Shown one piece after another: positions 1-10,245 of a stretch of DNA of 64,000 nucleotides. A model generated the notes under the pieces. The model made no database searches and had not been told where the DNA came from. It saw only the letters and a list, made by a program, of their open reading frames with translations. Position 1 is the stretch's first letter. Each line of letters begins with the position of its first letter. The stretch comes from Ferruginibacter sp. Its GTDB lineage: Bacteria; Bacteroidota; Bacteroidia; Chitinophagales; Chitinophagaceae. A program made the translations under genes and the position numbers. Where the stretch lies: the NCBI GenBank assembly GCA_025351645.1, contig JANXVN010000290.1, forward strand, positions 31,489 through 95,488. Direction: 5' to 3'.

Positions 1-555
1 GGCGCCTACGGTACCAAACTTTTTATCTTTCATCAACTCTTCCAATTGCTGGTGGGTATGGTCTAGCGAATAGTTGTCGCTGTCGCGTAATTGTTTCCAT
101 TGGTCGTACCGGAATTGGGAGAAGAAATATTCGTCCGGCTCTAATTTAATGCCTTGCTTGATAGCAAAATCGTTGGCACCTTTGCCGCTTAAAAAAACAT
201 GGTTGCTGTTGCGCATTACTTCCATGGCCAGCTCAATTGGGTTGCGCACGTTGCGTACGCCAGCTACGGCACCTGCTGCACGACCTTTGCCATCCATAAT
301 GGCGGCATCCATTTCCTGCACGCCTTTTTTGGTAAATACAGAACCACGCCCGGCGTTGAACAACATATTGTCTTCTAAAATAACTATAGCGGCCTTTACT
401 GCATTGACAGATGTACCACCTTCTTCCAATACAGCGTAACCAGCACTGAGCGCATCTTCCAGCGCTTGCAGGTAGGCTTTTTCTAGTTCTGGCGTCATGT
501 CTTCTTTTAAAATTGTACCTGCACCGCCATGTATAGCTAATGAAATTTTTTGCAT
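1..555 (-). CDS. iaaA: Isoaspartyl peptidase / L-asparaginase, N-terminal part (cut by window edge)
   Basis: Ntn-hydrolase that removes beta-aspartyl linkages and hydrolyses asparagine. The 185 visible codons start at the ATG at 553-555 and read MQKISLAIHGGAGTI, the standard start of plant-type asparaginases. EEGGTSVNAVKAAI and FNAGRGSVF (the alpha-subunit core) follow. The last residues are FGTVGA. In this family the Thr of GTVGA is the autocleavage site and nucleophile of the beta subunit; here it is Thr182, so the window ends just at the alpha/beta junction and the beta subunit lies outside. No signal peptide is seen, so it is probably cytoplasmic. The family call is secure; which substrate dominates cannot be told. 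Confidence 0.9.
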   Translation of the reverse strand, partial: MQKISLAIHGGAGTILKEDMTPELEKAYLQALEDALSAGYAVLEEGGTSVNAVKAAIVILEDNMLFNAGRGSVFTKKGVQEMDAAIMDGKGRAAGAVAGVRNVRNPIELAMEVMRNSNHVFLSGKGANDFAIKQGIKLEPDEYFFSQFRYDQWKQLRDSDNYSLDHTHQQLEELMKDKKFGTVGA

Positions 556-829
556 TGTCCGTTGTTTTACTAGTGCCGAAATTAGATTATTTATGAGACA
601 ATTTTGATGAGGGTATTTTGTTTAAAGGGGAATGCTTTGATTGGTTTACCTGTTATTCGTAATTTTTAAAGCTTATGCCTTATCAATTTATAAAGCAATA
701 AAACAGGCAGTAATTATTAGATAAGCATTAAGGTTAACCCATAAAAAATAATAACTGTGCAAGTAGCTAATACTATATGAATTGAAGCACCTAAATAGTT
801 ATGAGTTATAAGTTAGGGTTATGAGTTCA

Positions 830-1855
830 TTAACTCGCTACTACTTTTTCTATAACCATTTGTGGGGTTATCATTTGCATGCAGGCATGATCGCCGCGGT
901 AGCAGGGCTTGTTGCCAAATACAGAACAGGGGCGGCAATATAACTGCGCCTGCACTATATTTTTTTGTTGTTGTGCCCAGCCATTAAAACCTGCAAAGGG
1001 ATGTGTGGCGCCCCAAATGCTTACTACCGGTACGCCAAATAAGGAGGCCAGGTGCATGTTTGCAGAATCCATGCTGACCATGGTTGTTAGGTTGCTGATG
1101 ATAGCAAGCTCTTGTGCAAAAGAAAATTTGCCGGCCATGTTATGTACGTTCGGTATTTCTGCACACCATTGCTGCAATATTGCTGCTTCGTTTTTTGCAC
1201 CGCCAAATAGTAGTACGAGATTATTTTCTGCAGCTAATTGTTGCACCACCACTTTTGTTTCTTTAAGCGGGTACATCTTTTCTTCGTACTGCGCAAATGG
1301 TGCTATGCCTATTATTTTTTTATACGAAGAAAAGATGTTTTTTATTTCTTCCGGGATAATTTGATTTTTTGGAAATGGCGCCTGGTTGTTTAAGATAATG
1401 TTGATGCCAAGCTTTTGGAAGACGTCCGCATACCTTTCATACATTGGTATTAGTGGATTAAATACTTTATGGTCTTTTCTTGTCAATGCCTTTTTTTCCG
1501 CCCTGCCTTTATTAATTGTTGCTGTTGGAACATTGCTGTATCTAAAAAATAATTTTAGGATGGAAGATCGTAAAACACTGTGCAGGTCTGCAATTGCATC
1601 GAATTTGCTTGTTGCCTTTAGTTCTTTATACAAACGGTACATGCCCGCTACGCCTTTATGCTGTTCTTTTAAACTGGCCCCGTAAAAGTGGCATCTATCT
1701 ATGTTTTGAAACAGGGGCTTTAAAAATGAATTGGATACCACTGTTATTTGCAGCGCCGGGTTTTGCTGCAATACATTTTTAATTACAGGCACCGTCATGG
1801 CTACATCGCCCATGGCAGAGAAACGGATTGCTAAGATATGTTTAGGTTGCTGCAC
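830..1855 (-). CDS. Glycosyltransferase family 9 (heptosyltransferase-like)
   Basis: Probable ADP-heptose:LPS heptosyltransferase-type enzyme that adds a sugar to the lipopolysaccharide core at the inner membrane. The 341 residues begin with the Rossmann strand KHILAIRFSAMGDVAM typical of WaaF/RfaF, and residues 260-270 (VSMDSANMHLA) followed by GVPVVSIWGATHP form the donor-binding signature of the family. The start is GTG: its G is the last base of the TAG stop of the DUF4254 gene upstream (TAGTG), and the next ATG would cut into the first strand. It is the last gene of a coupled three-gene run. The sugar and acceptor are unknown. Confidence 0.88.
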   Translation of the reverse strand: MQQPKHILAIRFSAMGDVAMTVPVIKNVLQQNPALQITVVSNSFLKPLFQNIDRCHFYGASLKEQHKGVAGMYRLYKELKATSKFDAIADLHSVLRSSILKLFFRYSNVPTATINKGRAEKKALTRKDHKVFNPLIPMYERYADVFQKLGINIILNNQAPFPKNQIIPEEIKNIFSSYKKIIGIAPFAQYEEKMYPLKETKVVVQQLAAENNLVLLFGGAKNEAAILQQWCAEIPNVHNMAGKFSFAQELAIISNLTTMVSMDSANMHLASLFGVPVVSIWGATHPFAGFNGWAQQQKNIVQAQLYCRPCSVFGNKPCYRGDHACMQMITPQMVIEKVVAS

Positions 1856-2463
1856 TATTTATTTTGCTGTTGGTACAATACTGGGTTAAGGCCTGGGTCG
1901 TTGTACATTTTCATTTGCTTGTAAACTTTCATGTATTTGTTGCCATGTGCAATGTCGGCTAGTAATTCATCAATAGCTGCTGAAAGGCCTTTGCGTTGTT
2001 CTATCAATACAACCAGCTTTTCGGAGCAGTCTATTACATGCTGCACACTTGCAGTATCACGTTGCACTTCCGCATTCATGTGGTATATTTTTAAGGCTAA
2101 AATAGATAAACGGTCAATTGCCCAGGCGGGGCTTTCTGTATTGATGGTGGCCGTTTTATTAGGGACGATGTTTTTATATTGAGCTAAAAAATAACTGTCG
2201 ATATATTCCACCATATCTGTACGTACCTGGTTGGATGCATCGATCCTTCTTTTTAGGGCAAGCCCTTCAACAGGGTCAATTGTTGGGTTACGCACAATAT
2301 CTTCCAAATGCCATTGTACGGTATCTATCCAATTTTTGCTATATAGCAAATGCTCAATGGCTTCTACAGGATAAGGGTTATTTAGTGGTGTGTCCACATC
2401 ATCCAGCAGGTGGTAATCGTGGATGCTTTTTTCAAAAATATCATTGCATACTGCACTTATCAT
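1855..2463 (-). CDS. DUF4254 domain protein
   Basis: A 202-residue soluble, mostly helical protein of the DUF4254 family, found almost only in Bacteroidota and usually encoded next to a GT9 heptosyltransferase, as here. It carries the repeated acidic-helical pattern expected for the family (LEDIVRNPTIDPVEGLALKRRID) and no signal peptide or membrane span. Its ATG overlaps the TGA of the permease (ATGA) and its TAG overlaps the GTG of the glycosyltransferase, so the three genes are translationally coupled. A role in LPS core or surface-glycan assembly is inferred only from this neighbourhood; no biochemical function is known to me. Confidence 0.8.
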   Translation of the reverse strand: MISAVCNDIFEKSIHDYHLLDDVDTPLNNPYPVEAIEHLLYSKNWIDTVQWHLEDIVRNPTIDPVEGLALKRRIDASNQVRTDMVEYIDSYFLAQYKNIVPNKTATINTESPAWAIDRLSILALKIYHMNAEVQRDTASVQHVIDCSEKLVVLIEQRKGLSAAIDELLADIAHGNKYMKVYKQMKMYNDPGLNPVLYQQQNK

Positions 2464-3935
2464 AATTGTGTTTCTATAGGTTTTTTGTTATGGAGTGCAA
2501 TGTAATAAATTGGTATGCCAATCAATACAATAATTAAGCCTGGCCAGGTAAATGCGGGCTTAAAAATTATCAGTAAAATACAAAATGAAATGGCCATTAA
2601 AATATAGATGGCGGGTAGCACAGGGTAACCAAATGCTTTGTAAGGCCGGTCTGCATCGGGCATTTTTTTTCTTAAAATGAAGATGCCTGCAATAGTTAGT
2701 GCATAAAACATTACTACCACAAATGAAATCATATCTAACAAGTCGCCGTACTTGCCGCTTAGGCATAATAGCGCTGCTACCAGGCATTGTATCCATAAGG
2801 CAAAACCTGGTACCGCATTTTTATTTAGCTTTTCTGCTTGTTTAAAAAACAATCCGTCTTTTGCCATGGTGCTATATACTCTTGCGCCAGCTAGTATTAA
2901 ACCGTTGTTACAGCCAAAGGTGGATATCATTATCATTACTGCAATTACATACGTGCCAATATTGCCGAAAATGGCGTTGCTGGCTGCAACTGCTACCCTA
3001 TCTTTTTCAGCATGGACAATGGCATCCATTGGTAATACGGCTAAGTACACCAGGTTGGCGCATACATAAATTACGGTTACTATCAGCGTACCTAAAAATA
3101 AACTAAGCCCAATATTTTTTTTGGGATTTTTAATTTCACCGGCAATGAAGGTTACATTGTTCCATGCATCGCTGCTAAAAACGGAGCCTACCATGGCTGC
3201 TGCAATGCCGCCTAGTAATGCAGTACCTGTAATTCCCGCAACGGTAAAACCAGCGCTGCTGTTACAGGCATCTTTTAAAGATGTTTTAGTGGCTACCCAG
3301 GCGTTTGTCCAGTTAGCGTGCCATATCTCGGGCTTGAAAACTATAAAGCCGGCTATTATCAAACCAAATAACGAAAGCAATTTTGTGGAGGTAAATATAT
3401 TCTGTATCCACTTGCCGCCTTTTACGCCTTTGGTATTGGTGTAGGTTAGTAAAATGATGAGGAGGATGGAAACTATTTGCGCTGCGCTAATGGAGAAAAA
3501 AGTAGGCGCATTACAGGCATCTAGCCCTGTCTGTATTTTAATGAGCTTGTTATCTTCGCTTAGGGCAGGTAAAAGATAAGCGGCAAACTTGGAGAATGCT
3601 ACGCCTACTGCCGCAATGGTGCCTGTCTGTATAACTGCAAAAAGGCTCCAGCCGTATAAAAAACCAACCAACGGATTATAAGATTCTTTGAGGTAAACGT
3701 ACTGCCCGCCTGCTTTTGGAAACATAGCACTTAACTCGCCATAACTTAATGCGGCGGTCAGCGTCATAAAACCTGTGATCAGCCAAACCGCAATCAGCCA
3801 GCCTGCGCTACCTACGTTCCTGGTGATATCGGCACTCACTATAAATATTCCGGATCCTATCATGGAACCAGCAACAATCATAGTAGCATCAAATAAACTT
3901 AGGGTAGGCTTAAAGGTGGTGAGCTTTTCTGTCAT
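2460..3935 (-). CDS. APC-family amino acid permease
   Basis: Inner-membrane amino acid / polyamine transporter of the APC superfamily, 491 residues, with about 12 hydrophobic segments. The N-terminal signature LFDATMIVAGSMIGSGIFIVSADI contains the broken-helix GSGIF motif that binds the substrate backbone. FPKAGGQYVYLKESY in the third segment is typical of the LAT/APC branch. A TTG two codons upstream is also open, but the ATG at 3933-3935 fits better. It is the first gene of the coupled permease / DUF4254 / GT9 run, although its function has no evident link to glycan synthesis. Substrate unknown. Confidence 0.88.
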   Translation of the reverse strand: MTEKLTTFKPTLSLFDATMIVAGSMIGSGIFIVSADITRNVGSAGWLIAVWLITGFMTLTAALSYGELSAMFPKAGGQYVYLKESYNPLVGFLYGWSLFAVIQTGTIAAVGVAFSKFAAYLLPALSEDNKLIKIQTGLDACNAPTFFSISAAQIVSILLIILLTYTNTKGVKGGKWIQNIFTSTKLLSLFGLIIAGFIVFKPEIWHANWTNAWVATKTSLKDACNSSAGFTVAGITGTALLGGIAAAMVGSVFSSDAWNNVTFIAGEIKNPKKNIGLSLFLGTLIVTVIYVCANLVYLAVLPMDAIVHAEKDRVAVAASNAIFGNIGTYVIAVMIMISTFGCNNGLILAGARVYSTMAKDGLFFKQAEKLNKNAVPGFALWIQCLVAALLCLSGKYGDLLDMISFVVVMFYALTIAGIFILRKKMPDADRPYKAFGYPVLPAIYILMAISFCILLIIFKPAFTWPGLIIVLIGIPIYYIALHNKKPIETQL

Positions 3936-3971
3936 AATCAATAATTGGTTTACATATTATATCCTGGGCAC

Positions 3972-4001
3972 AAAAAAATCCCGATAATTGATAACGGGAT
4001 T
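3972..4001 (-). terminator. Rho-independent terminator of the OmpH-like gene
   Basis: Read on the minus strand, a 7-bp stem AATCCCG / CGGGATT is followed directly by a run of T. It lies about 20 bases after the stop codon of the OmpH-like gene and before the permease gene, so it separates the two transcripts. Confidence 0.8.
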
Positions 4002-4023
4002 GAAGATATATGATTTGAACGGA

Positions 4024-4638
4024 TTATTGCTTTGCCGTTTCGTTCATTTGTTCGTTGAGGCCTTTAATTACATCGGGGGTAATGTTAAGCGCAGAATCTT
4101 TGTAGAATAAATAATCGAGTCCCGTGCCAGTTGCAAGGATGTAACTGTAATTTTTGCTTTTGTTGTACTCCTTCATAAAAGCCCTTACCTTACTTTGCAT
4201 GTCTTCCATTATTTTGGCACCCTTTTCAGCCAGGCGTTGCCCCTTGGTTTGTTTGTCAGCCTCAATATCCTGTTGTTTTTGTCCGAGCTTAGATTGAAAA
4301 GCTTCTGCTTCCTGCTGTGTTATTGAATTGCCTTTTTTAAGGAATTCATCTTTTTCCGCAGAAAGCGAACGGTAGCGATTTTCATACTCTTGCGCTATAT
4401 TTTTTTGCTCTACTTCCAATTCTTTTTTTCTTAATTTAATGAAGGTTACATTACTATATAAAGAATCTAATTCAACATAAGCAACAACGGATAGTTTATC
4501 GCCGCAACTATCTTTTTGTTTATATCCAGCTGCAGTACTCCCCTTAGGCAGTGATTTACCATGGGCAAAGTGCAGATAATATAATACCCCTACGGCTATT
4601 ACTAACAAAATATTCAACACTAAGGAAAATTGCTTCAT
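4024..4638 (-). CDS. OmpH/Skp-family periplasmic chaperone-like protein
   Basis: Likely a periplasmic, membrane-anchored chaperone of the OmpH/Skp type that holds outer-membrane proteins. From the ATG at 4636-4638 the protein is 204 residues: one N-terminal hydrophobic segment (MKQFSLVLNILLVIAVGVLYYL), a YVELDSL segment that matches the start of the Skp body, then a long charged coiled coil (LRKKELEVEQKN through AEKGAKIMEDM) and a C-terminal strand with YILATGTGLDYLFY, the usual end of the family. A GTG eleven codons upstream is open but would put charged residues before the membrane segment. It is monocistronic, with a clear terminator. Confidence 0.8.
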   Translation of the reverse strand: MKQFSLVLNILLVIAVGVLYYLHFAHGKSLPKGSTAAGYKQKDSCGDKLSVVAYVELDSLYSNVTFIKLRKKELEVEQKNIAQEYENRYRSLSAEKDEFLKKGNSITQQEAEAFQSKLGQKQQDIEADKQTKGQRLAEKGAKIMEDMQSKVRAFMKEYNKSKNYSYILATGTGLDYLFYKDSALNITPDVIKGLNEQMNETAKQ

Positions 4639-4841
4639 GCGCCCGTTTTTTATTTGTAGCAAGTTAGCCACAAACTGTGTTTTTTCAATAGTTAAGCAAG
4701 AAGTTTTAGGAAAGGGTTAACAGCGGATAGGTTTTAGGTTTAAAGCAAAATTTATATGTCTGATGTGGGATGTGGGATGTCTGATTTTTTCGGTTCGATG
4801 GCTTCTTAGATGGCTTTTGTGTTTTGAATTTTGAGTGTTTT

Positions 4842-5260
4842 TTATTTATTTTTATTGGAGGATATTTGTTTTATTGCTCTTTCAAAATCAGTTCCGGTTG
4901 CATCATTTGCCTTTATGCGTTTTTTATCGAATTGAACGTATCGTGCTTTTGCTTTTTGTAAAGCTAACTCGTGGCTTATTTTGCCTGCATACAGCAGTAT
5001 CTCTTTGTCATTCAATGATAAAAACCGTGGAGTTTATCCCGTATTTCATGTTTAGGGGTGTATGCTTCACTGGCTGCCATCGGCAAATACTAAATATTGC
5101 TCTACCAAAAGGTCTTAACATAACGGCATTACAATATATTCCCATAACCGTTGCGTAGCCCATCTCCTAAAGCGGGTGGCAAAATGGTGTGTTTCTATGA
5201 TCTCAATGCCTTTGGATAAATTTCTTTAAAAGATATGTCCCAACGGTAGCCTTTGGAGGT
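4842..5260 (-). pseudogene. Decayed RhuM-family protein (C-terminal part)
   Basis: No intact frame exists, but conceptual translation of the minus strand recovers RhuM landmarks in order: SKGYRWDISFKE, then after a frame change FATRFRRWATQRLWEYIV (the FRxWAT core), a stop, LLVEQYLVFADGSQ, a stretch with several stops and another frame change, then LNDKEILLYAGKISHELAL, KAKARYVQFDKKRI and TDFERAIKQI ending at TAA 4842-4844. RhuM proteins are found near virulence, phage and toxin genes and their activity is unclear. At least two frameshifts and several stops make this a clear relic; the N-terminal half is gone. It lies downstream of the dnaK terminator. Confidence 0.72.
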
Positions 5261-5270
5261 AAGAGAGGCT

Positions 5271-5300
5271 AAAAAAAGCCGCAACATTACTGCTGCGGCT
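5271..5300 (-). terminator. dnaK: dnaK terminator
   Basis: On the minus strand, 24 bases after the dnaK stop, AGCCGCA (5294-5300) pairs with TGCGGCT (5277-5283) and a run of seven T follows at once. This is a textbook intrinsic terminator. Confidence 0.88.
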
Positions 5301-5323
5301 CCCTTAAACTTACTTTATAAAAT

Positions 5324-7240
5324 TTACTTCACTTCTTCAAACTCTGCGTCGGTAACGTTTTCTGCGTTAGCACCACCTTCACTGTTTGGTTGATGCGCAC
5401 CAGCATCGCCTTGTGGCTGTTGGGCGCCTGCGCCATCTTGTGTGGCCTTATACATTTCTTCGCTTGCTACTGTCCATGCTGCATTCATTTCAGCTACGGC
5501 AGTGTCAATTTGTGCTAAATCCTGTGTTTTGTGGGCTTCTTTCAATTTCGCCAAAGCAGTTTCAATTGGTGTTTTTTTATCAGCACTAATTTTATCGCCG
5601 TATTCCTTCAGTTGCTTTTCTGTCTGGAATATTAAGCTATCTGCCTGGTTAATTTTTTCTATCTTTTCTTTTTCCGCTTTATCAGAAGTTTCGTTAGCCT
5701 TTGCTTCGTTCTTCATCTTTTCAATTTCTTCCTTACTTAAGCCGCTACCTGCTTCAATGCGTATGTTATGGCTTTTGCCTGTGCCTTTATCTTTAGCAGT
5801 TACGTGAAGTATGCCATTGGCATCAATATCAAAAGTAACTTCTACCTGCGGTACGCCACGTGGAGCTGGCGGTATATCGGTAAGGTTAAATTTACCTAAG
5901 CTTTTGTTTTGGTTAGCTAAAGGCCTTTCTCCCTGTAAAACATGAATTTCTACGCCTGGCTGGTTATCACTGGCAGTACTGAAGGTTTCAGATTTTTTAG
6001 TTGGGATAGTGGTGTTGCTTTCAATAAGCCTTGTCATAACGCCGCCCATTGTTTCAATACCTAAGCTCAATGGAGTAACATCCAACAACAATACATCTTT
6101 AATATCACCACTTAAAACGCCGCCCTGGATAGATGCGCCGATGGCAACAACTTCATCCGGGTTAACGCTTCTGTTAACTTTTTTGCCAAAAAACTTTTCA
6201 ACTATTTCCTGCACTTTTGGTATACGGGTACTACCACCTACTAAAATTACTTCATTAATATCTGATATTGATAAACCTGCATCTTTCAAAGCAAGTTCAC
6301 AAGGTTTCAGGCATCTTTCAAATAAAGTATCTGCTAATTTTTCAAAATGTGCACGGGTAAACTTTTTAACTAAATGCTTTGGCACGCCATCAACAGCAGT
6401 TACATAAGGCAAATTAATTTCAGTTTCTGAAGAAGAAGATAATTCAACTTTTGCTTTTTCAGCCGCTTCTTTCAAGCGTTGCCAAGCCATTGGGTCTTTA
6501 CGTAAATCGATGGCTTCATCTTTTTTAAATTCTTCAGCGAGCCAATCCATTATCACTTTATCAAAGTCATCGCCACCTAAATGAGTATCGCCATTGGTAC
6601 TTTTTACTTCAAAAACACCTTCGCCTAATTCCAATATGCTAATATCGAATGTACCACCACCTAAATCGAACACCGCAATTTTTTGGTCCTGATTTTTTTT
6701 ATCTAAGCCATACGCCAATGCTGCTGCGGTAGGTTCGTTAATAATCCTGCGAACGTTTAAGCCTGCAATTTCACCGGCTTCTTTAGTGGCCTGGCGTTGT
6801 GCATCATTAAAGTATGCTGGTACGGTAATAACCGCTTCTGTAACTTCAGACCCCAGGTAATCTTCGGCTGTCTTCTTCATTTTTTGAAGGATCATTGCAC
6901 TAATTTCCTGTGGTGTGTATAACCTGCCATCTATGTCTATGCGGACTGTATCATTGTCACCTTTTACAACTTTATAGCTGCTATGGCTTACATCGCCTGT
7001 TACTTCGTTCCATTTATGGCCCATAAAGCGCTTAACACTCATGATAGTGTTTTGCGGATTGGTAATAGCCTGGCGTTTTGCAGGGTCTCCTACTTTACGT
7101 TCGCCATTTTTAAGAAAAGCCACTATAGAGGGAGTGGTGCGACGGCCTTCGTCGTTTGCAATAACTACTGGTTCATTGCCTTCCATAACAGATACGCAAC
7201 TATTGGTAGTGCCTAAATCTATTCCTATAATTTTACCCAT
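5324..7240 (-). CDS. dnaK: Chaperone DnaK (Hsp70)
   Basis: ATP-driven cytoplasmic Hsp70 chaperone, 638 residues, the normal length. The nucleotide-binding domain (about 1-385) has the phosphate-1 motif [13 protein letters not shown], the phosphate-2 motif [16 protein letters not shown] and the adenosine motif [13 protein letters not shown]. The interdomain linker [16 protein letters not shown] follows, then the substrate-binding domain and the helical lid, ending in a Gly/Gln-rich tail and [11 protein letters not shown], where the EEVK end fits the site that recruits other chaperone partners. dnaJ and grpE are not next to it. The gene is monocistronic and terminated at 5271-5300. No CIRCE-type operator was seen upstream. 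Confidence 0.98.
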   Translation of the reverse strand: MGKIIGIDLGTTNSCVSVMEGNEPVVIANDEGRRTTPSIVAFLKNGERKVGDPAKRQAITNPQNTIMSVKRFMGHKWNEVTGDVSHSSYKVVKGDNDTVRIDIDGRLYTPQEISAMILQKMKKTAEDYLGSEVTEAVITVPAYFNDAQRQATKEAGEIAGLNVRRIINEPTAAALAYGLDKKNQDQKIAVFDLGGGTFDISILELGEGVFEVKSTNGDTHLGGDDFDKVIMDWLAEEFKKDEAIDLRKDPMAWQRLKEAAEKAKVELSSSSETEINLPYVTAVDGVPKHLVKKFTRAHFEKLADTLFERCLKPCELALKDAGLSISDINEVILVGGSTRIPKVQEIVEKFFGKKVNRSVNPDEVVAIGASIQGGVLSGDIKDVLLLDVTPLSLGIETMGGVMTRLIESNTTIPTKKSETFSTASDNQPGVEIHVLQGERPLANQNKSLGKFNLTDIPPAPRGVPQVEVTFDIDANGILHVTAKDKGTGKSHNIRIEAGSGLSKEEIEKMKNEAKANETSDKAEKEKIEKINQADSLIFQTEKQLKEYGDKISADKKTPIETALAKLKEAHKTQDLAQIDTAVAEMNAAWTVASEEMYKATQDGAGAQQPQGDAGAHQPNSEGGANAENVTDAEFEEVK

Positions 7241-7582
7241 GATTAATTGTTTTTTTGTTCATAAAATTTATTCAATGATTGTGCCATAAGGATTTTAGTG
7301 AAAAAATGGCAGGCTTCTTTTAATTAGCTGATGTGCTAATTAGCAAACTTGCTAGTGAAACAGCAAGCGTCCACTAAATTAGATAGTTATTAAGATTTGA
7401 AAAAATTAGCTAGTTATCGAATTAGCAGATCAGCACATTAAATTAGTTGCCCCGGCCAAACATAGCTATGTGGGGCTTCATAAGCCCGTCCGAATGGCAG
7501 CCGGGGGACGTCGCACTCTTGTACTTTAGTTTTTCAGGGAACTTTAATTATGCATTATTGGGCTTTTTCGGATGCAAGGCCG
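7241..7582. other. dnaK upstream region with AT-rich word repeats and a structured element
   Basis: No intact gene. Nearest dnaK (7317-7445) it holds several imperfect copies of words such as ATTAGCTGAT, GCTAATTAGC and AGCACATTA in both orientations. At 7450-7506 it holds a compact GC-rich structured element, described separately. No convincing TAnnTTTG promoter for dnaK was recognised. Confidence 0.6.
7450..7506. other. GC-rich nested-stem element of unknown function
   Basis: CCCCGGC (7450-7456) pairs with GCCGGGG (7500-7506) and encloses two hairpins: a 12-bp palindrome ACATAGCTATGT (7460-7471) and GGGCTT-CAT-AAGCCC (7473-7487). The surroundings are AT-rich, so the island stands out. Read on the minus strand it also forms a stop-bounded 33-codon frame without an ATG (containing GCHSDGLMKPHIAMF). 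It could be a structured RNA, a dnaK leader element, or a dispersed repeat or coding relic; the sequence alone does not decide. Confidence 0.45.
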
Positions 7583-8077
7583 TTACAAAACGTGCGCATC
7601 CGGTGTTTTTTTTACCTTGAAAGTAAAATAATTTTGGGTAACATAACTAGCGCAAATAACAATGATAGTGGTAATTATTTGTGACAAAATTGCATCCAGC
7701 TGAAAAGTTTCTACAAAAATTTTCAGCAACACATAATTAATGCACAGGTTAATTATTAAAGAAAGAAAATACCTGAAAAGCTGTATATGCCCCTTAAGAT
7801 TAGAGGTGGTAAATACAATATACTTATTCAATATAAAACCGTAAACAAAAGTGATACAAAAAGAAACGAACAATGCGGCATTATGGCTTTTAAAAGCATA
7901 AAAACCAATGCTAAACTCCGGTTGCTTAAATATATATTTGTAGCAAAACACAAAAACTACAAAACCTAATGTAGCAGTGCTTGATCCACAAGCCCCATAC
8001 CTAAAAGTTTGCAAAGGCATAACTTTCTTAAACGGTGGGTAAAAAAAATCTATAAATGCCAATACGCTCTTTTTCAT
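7583..8077 (-). CDS. GtrA-family membrane protein
   Basis: Small inner-membrane protein of the GtrA family, 164 residues with four predicted transmembrane segments. Members take part in moving undecaprenyl-phosphate-linked sugars across the membrane or in other cell-surface polysaccharide steps. The diagnostic stretch FILNKYIVFTTSNLKGHIQLFRYFLS lies between segments two and three, preceded by FRYGACGSSTATLGF in the first. No glycosyltransferase partner is adjacent, so the linked sugar is unknown. The stop codon lies in a perfect inverted repeat (CGGATGC / GCATCCG, 7569-7602) followed by T on the plus strand, which may or may not be meaningful. Confidence 0.85.
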   Translation of the reverse strand: MKKSVLAFIDFFYPPFKKVMPLQTFRYGACGSSTATLGFVVFVFCYKYIFKQPEFSIGFYAFKSHNAALFVSFCITFVYGFILNKYIVFTTSNLKGHIQLFRYFLSLIINLCINYVLLKIFVETFQLDAILSQIITTIIVICASYVTQNYFTFKVKKTPDAHVL

Positions 8078-8118
8078 AAAGTATGCAGTAGAGTAATTAA
8101 TCCAATACTAACAATAAA

Positions 8119-8141
8119 GTTCTGCCTTTACAGTACAGAAC
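8119..8141. terminator. Weak hairpin between ABC-F and GtrA genes
   Basis: GTTCTG (8119-8124) and CAGAAC (8136-8141) form a short stem. Read on the minus strand, after the ABC-F stop, it is followed by TTTATT. It is a weak terminator candidate. Confidence 0.4.
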
Positions 8142-8184
8142 CTTGTTAATGTTATTGTAACTGCCTATTTAAGCAGGTTGCTTG

Positions 8185-9900
<1,716 letters not shown>

Positions 9901-9939
9901 TTATCAAAGAGGTCCTTATCAAATACTAGCTTGCAATAT

Positions 9940-10245
9940 TCAAAAATTGACTGATAATTTTAAATGAGCCCCAAATCCTTTGCTTATTATACGCATGAGG
10001 GTAGAAAGCCTGATGTCGCTGGCATTATTTTCTATTCGTGAAATATAGTTTTTTGTTGTGCCACACTTTTCTGCCAATTGCTCTTGCGTCATGTTTTTCT
10101 GCAGGCGCATTTCCTGCAACATTACCCCTAATTTGAATGCTTCATATCCTTCTTCAAAGTTCTCCCTGGTTTTTGTTCCAGTTTTGCCATACTGATTGTC
10201 TATAAAAGTTTCCAAATCAACCAAACTATTTTTTTTTGTCTTCAT
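9940..10245 (-). CDS. higA: HigA-type antitoxin, XRE-family HTH
   Basis: A 101-residue DNA-binding antitoxin. An N-terminal segment of about 40 residues is followed by an HTH_3 domain (about 43-97): LQEMRLQKNMTQEQLAEKCGTTKNYISRIENNASDIRLSTLMRII. In HigBA systems this protein neutralises the mRNA-cleaving HigB and represses the operon. It overlaps the full-length toxin frame by 20 bases, so the two were translated together. Because the toxin has a stop codon inside its core (see the higB entry), the antitoxin may now be an orphan regulator. Its frame is intact. Confidence 0.85.
   Translation of the reverse strand: MKTKKNSLVDLETFIDNQYGKTGTKTRENFEEGYEAFKLGVMLQEMRLQKNMTQEQLAEKCGTTKNYISRIENNASDIRLSTLMRIISKGFGAHLKLSVNF

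Noticed and set aside
4835..5158. A 107-codon plus-strand frame downstream of dnaK.
   Set aside because: The product is a hydrophobic string without family resemblance, and the minus strand of the same stretch gives RhuM motifs instead.
5386..6407. Several open frames on the plus strand within dnaK.
   Set aside because: All are antisense to the well-conserved dnaK coding sequence.
7271..7286. A sigma-54-like motif (TGGCAC-N5-TTGAA on the minus strand) ahead of dnaK.
   Set aside because: The -12 element lacks the essential GC, and sigma-54 control of dnaK is unexpected; treated as chance.
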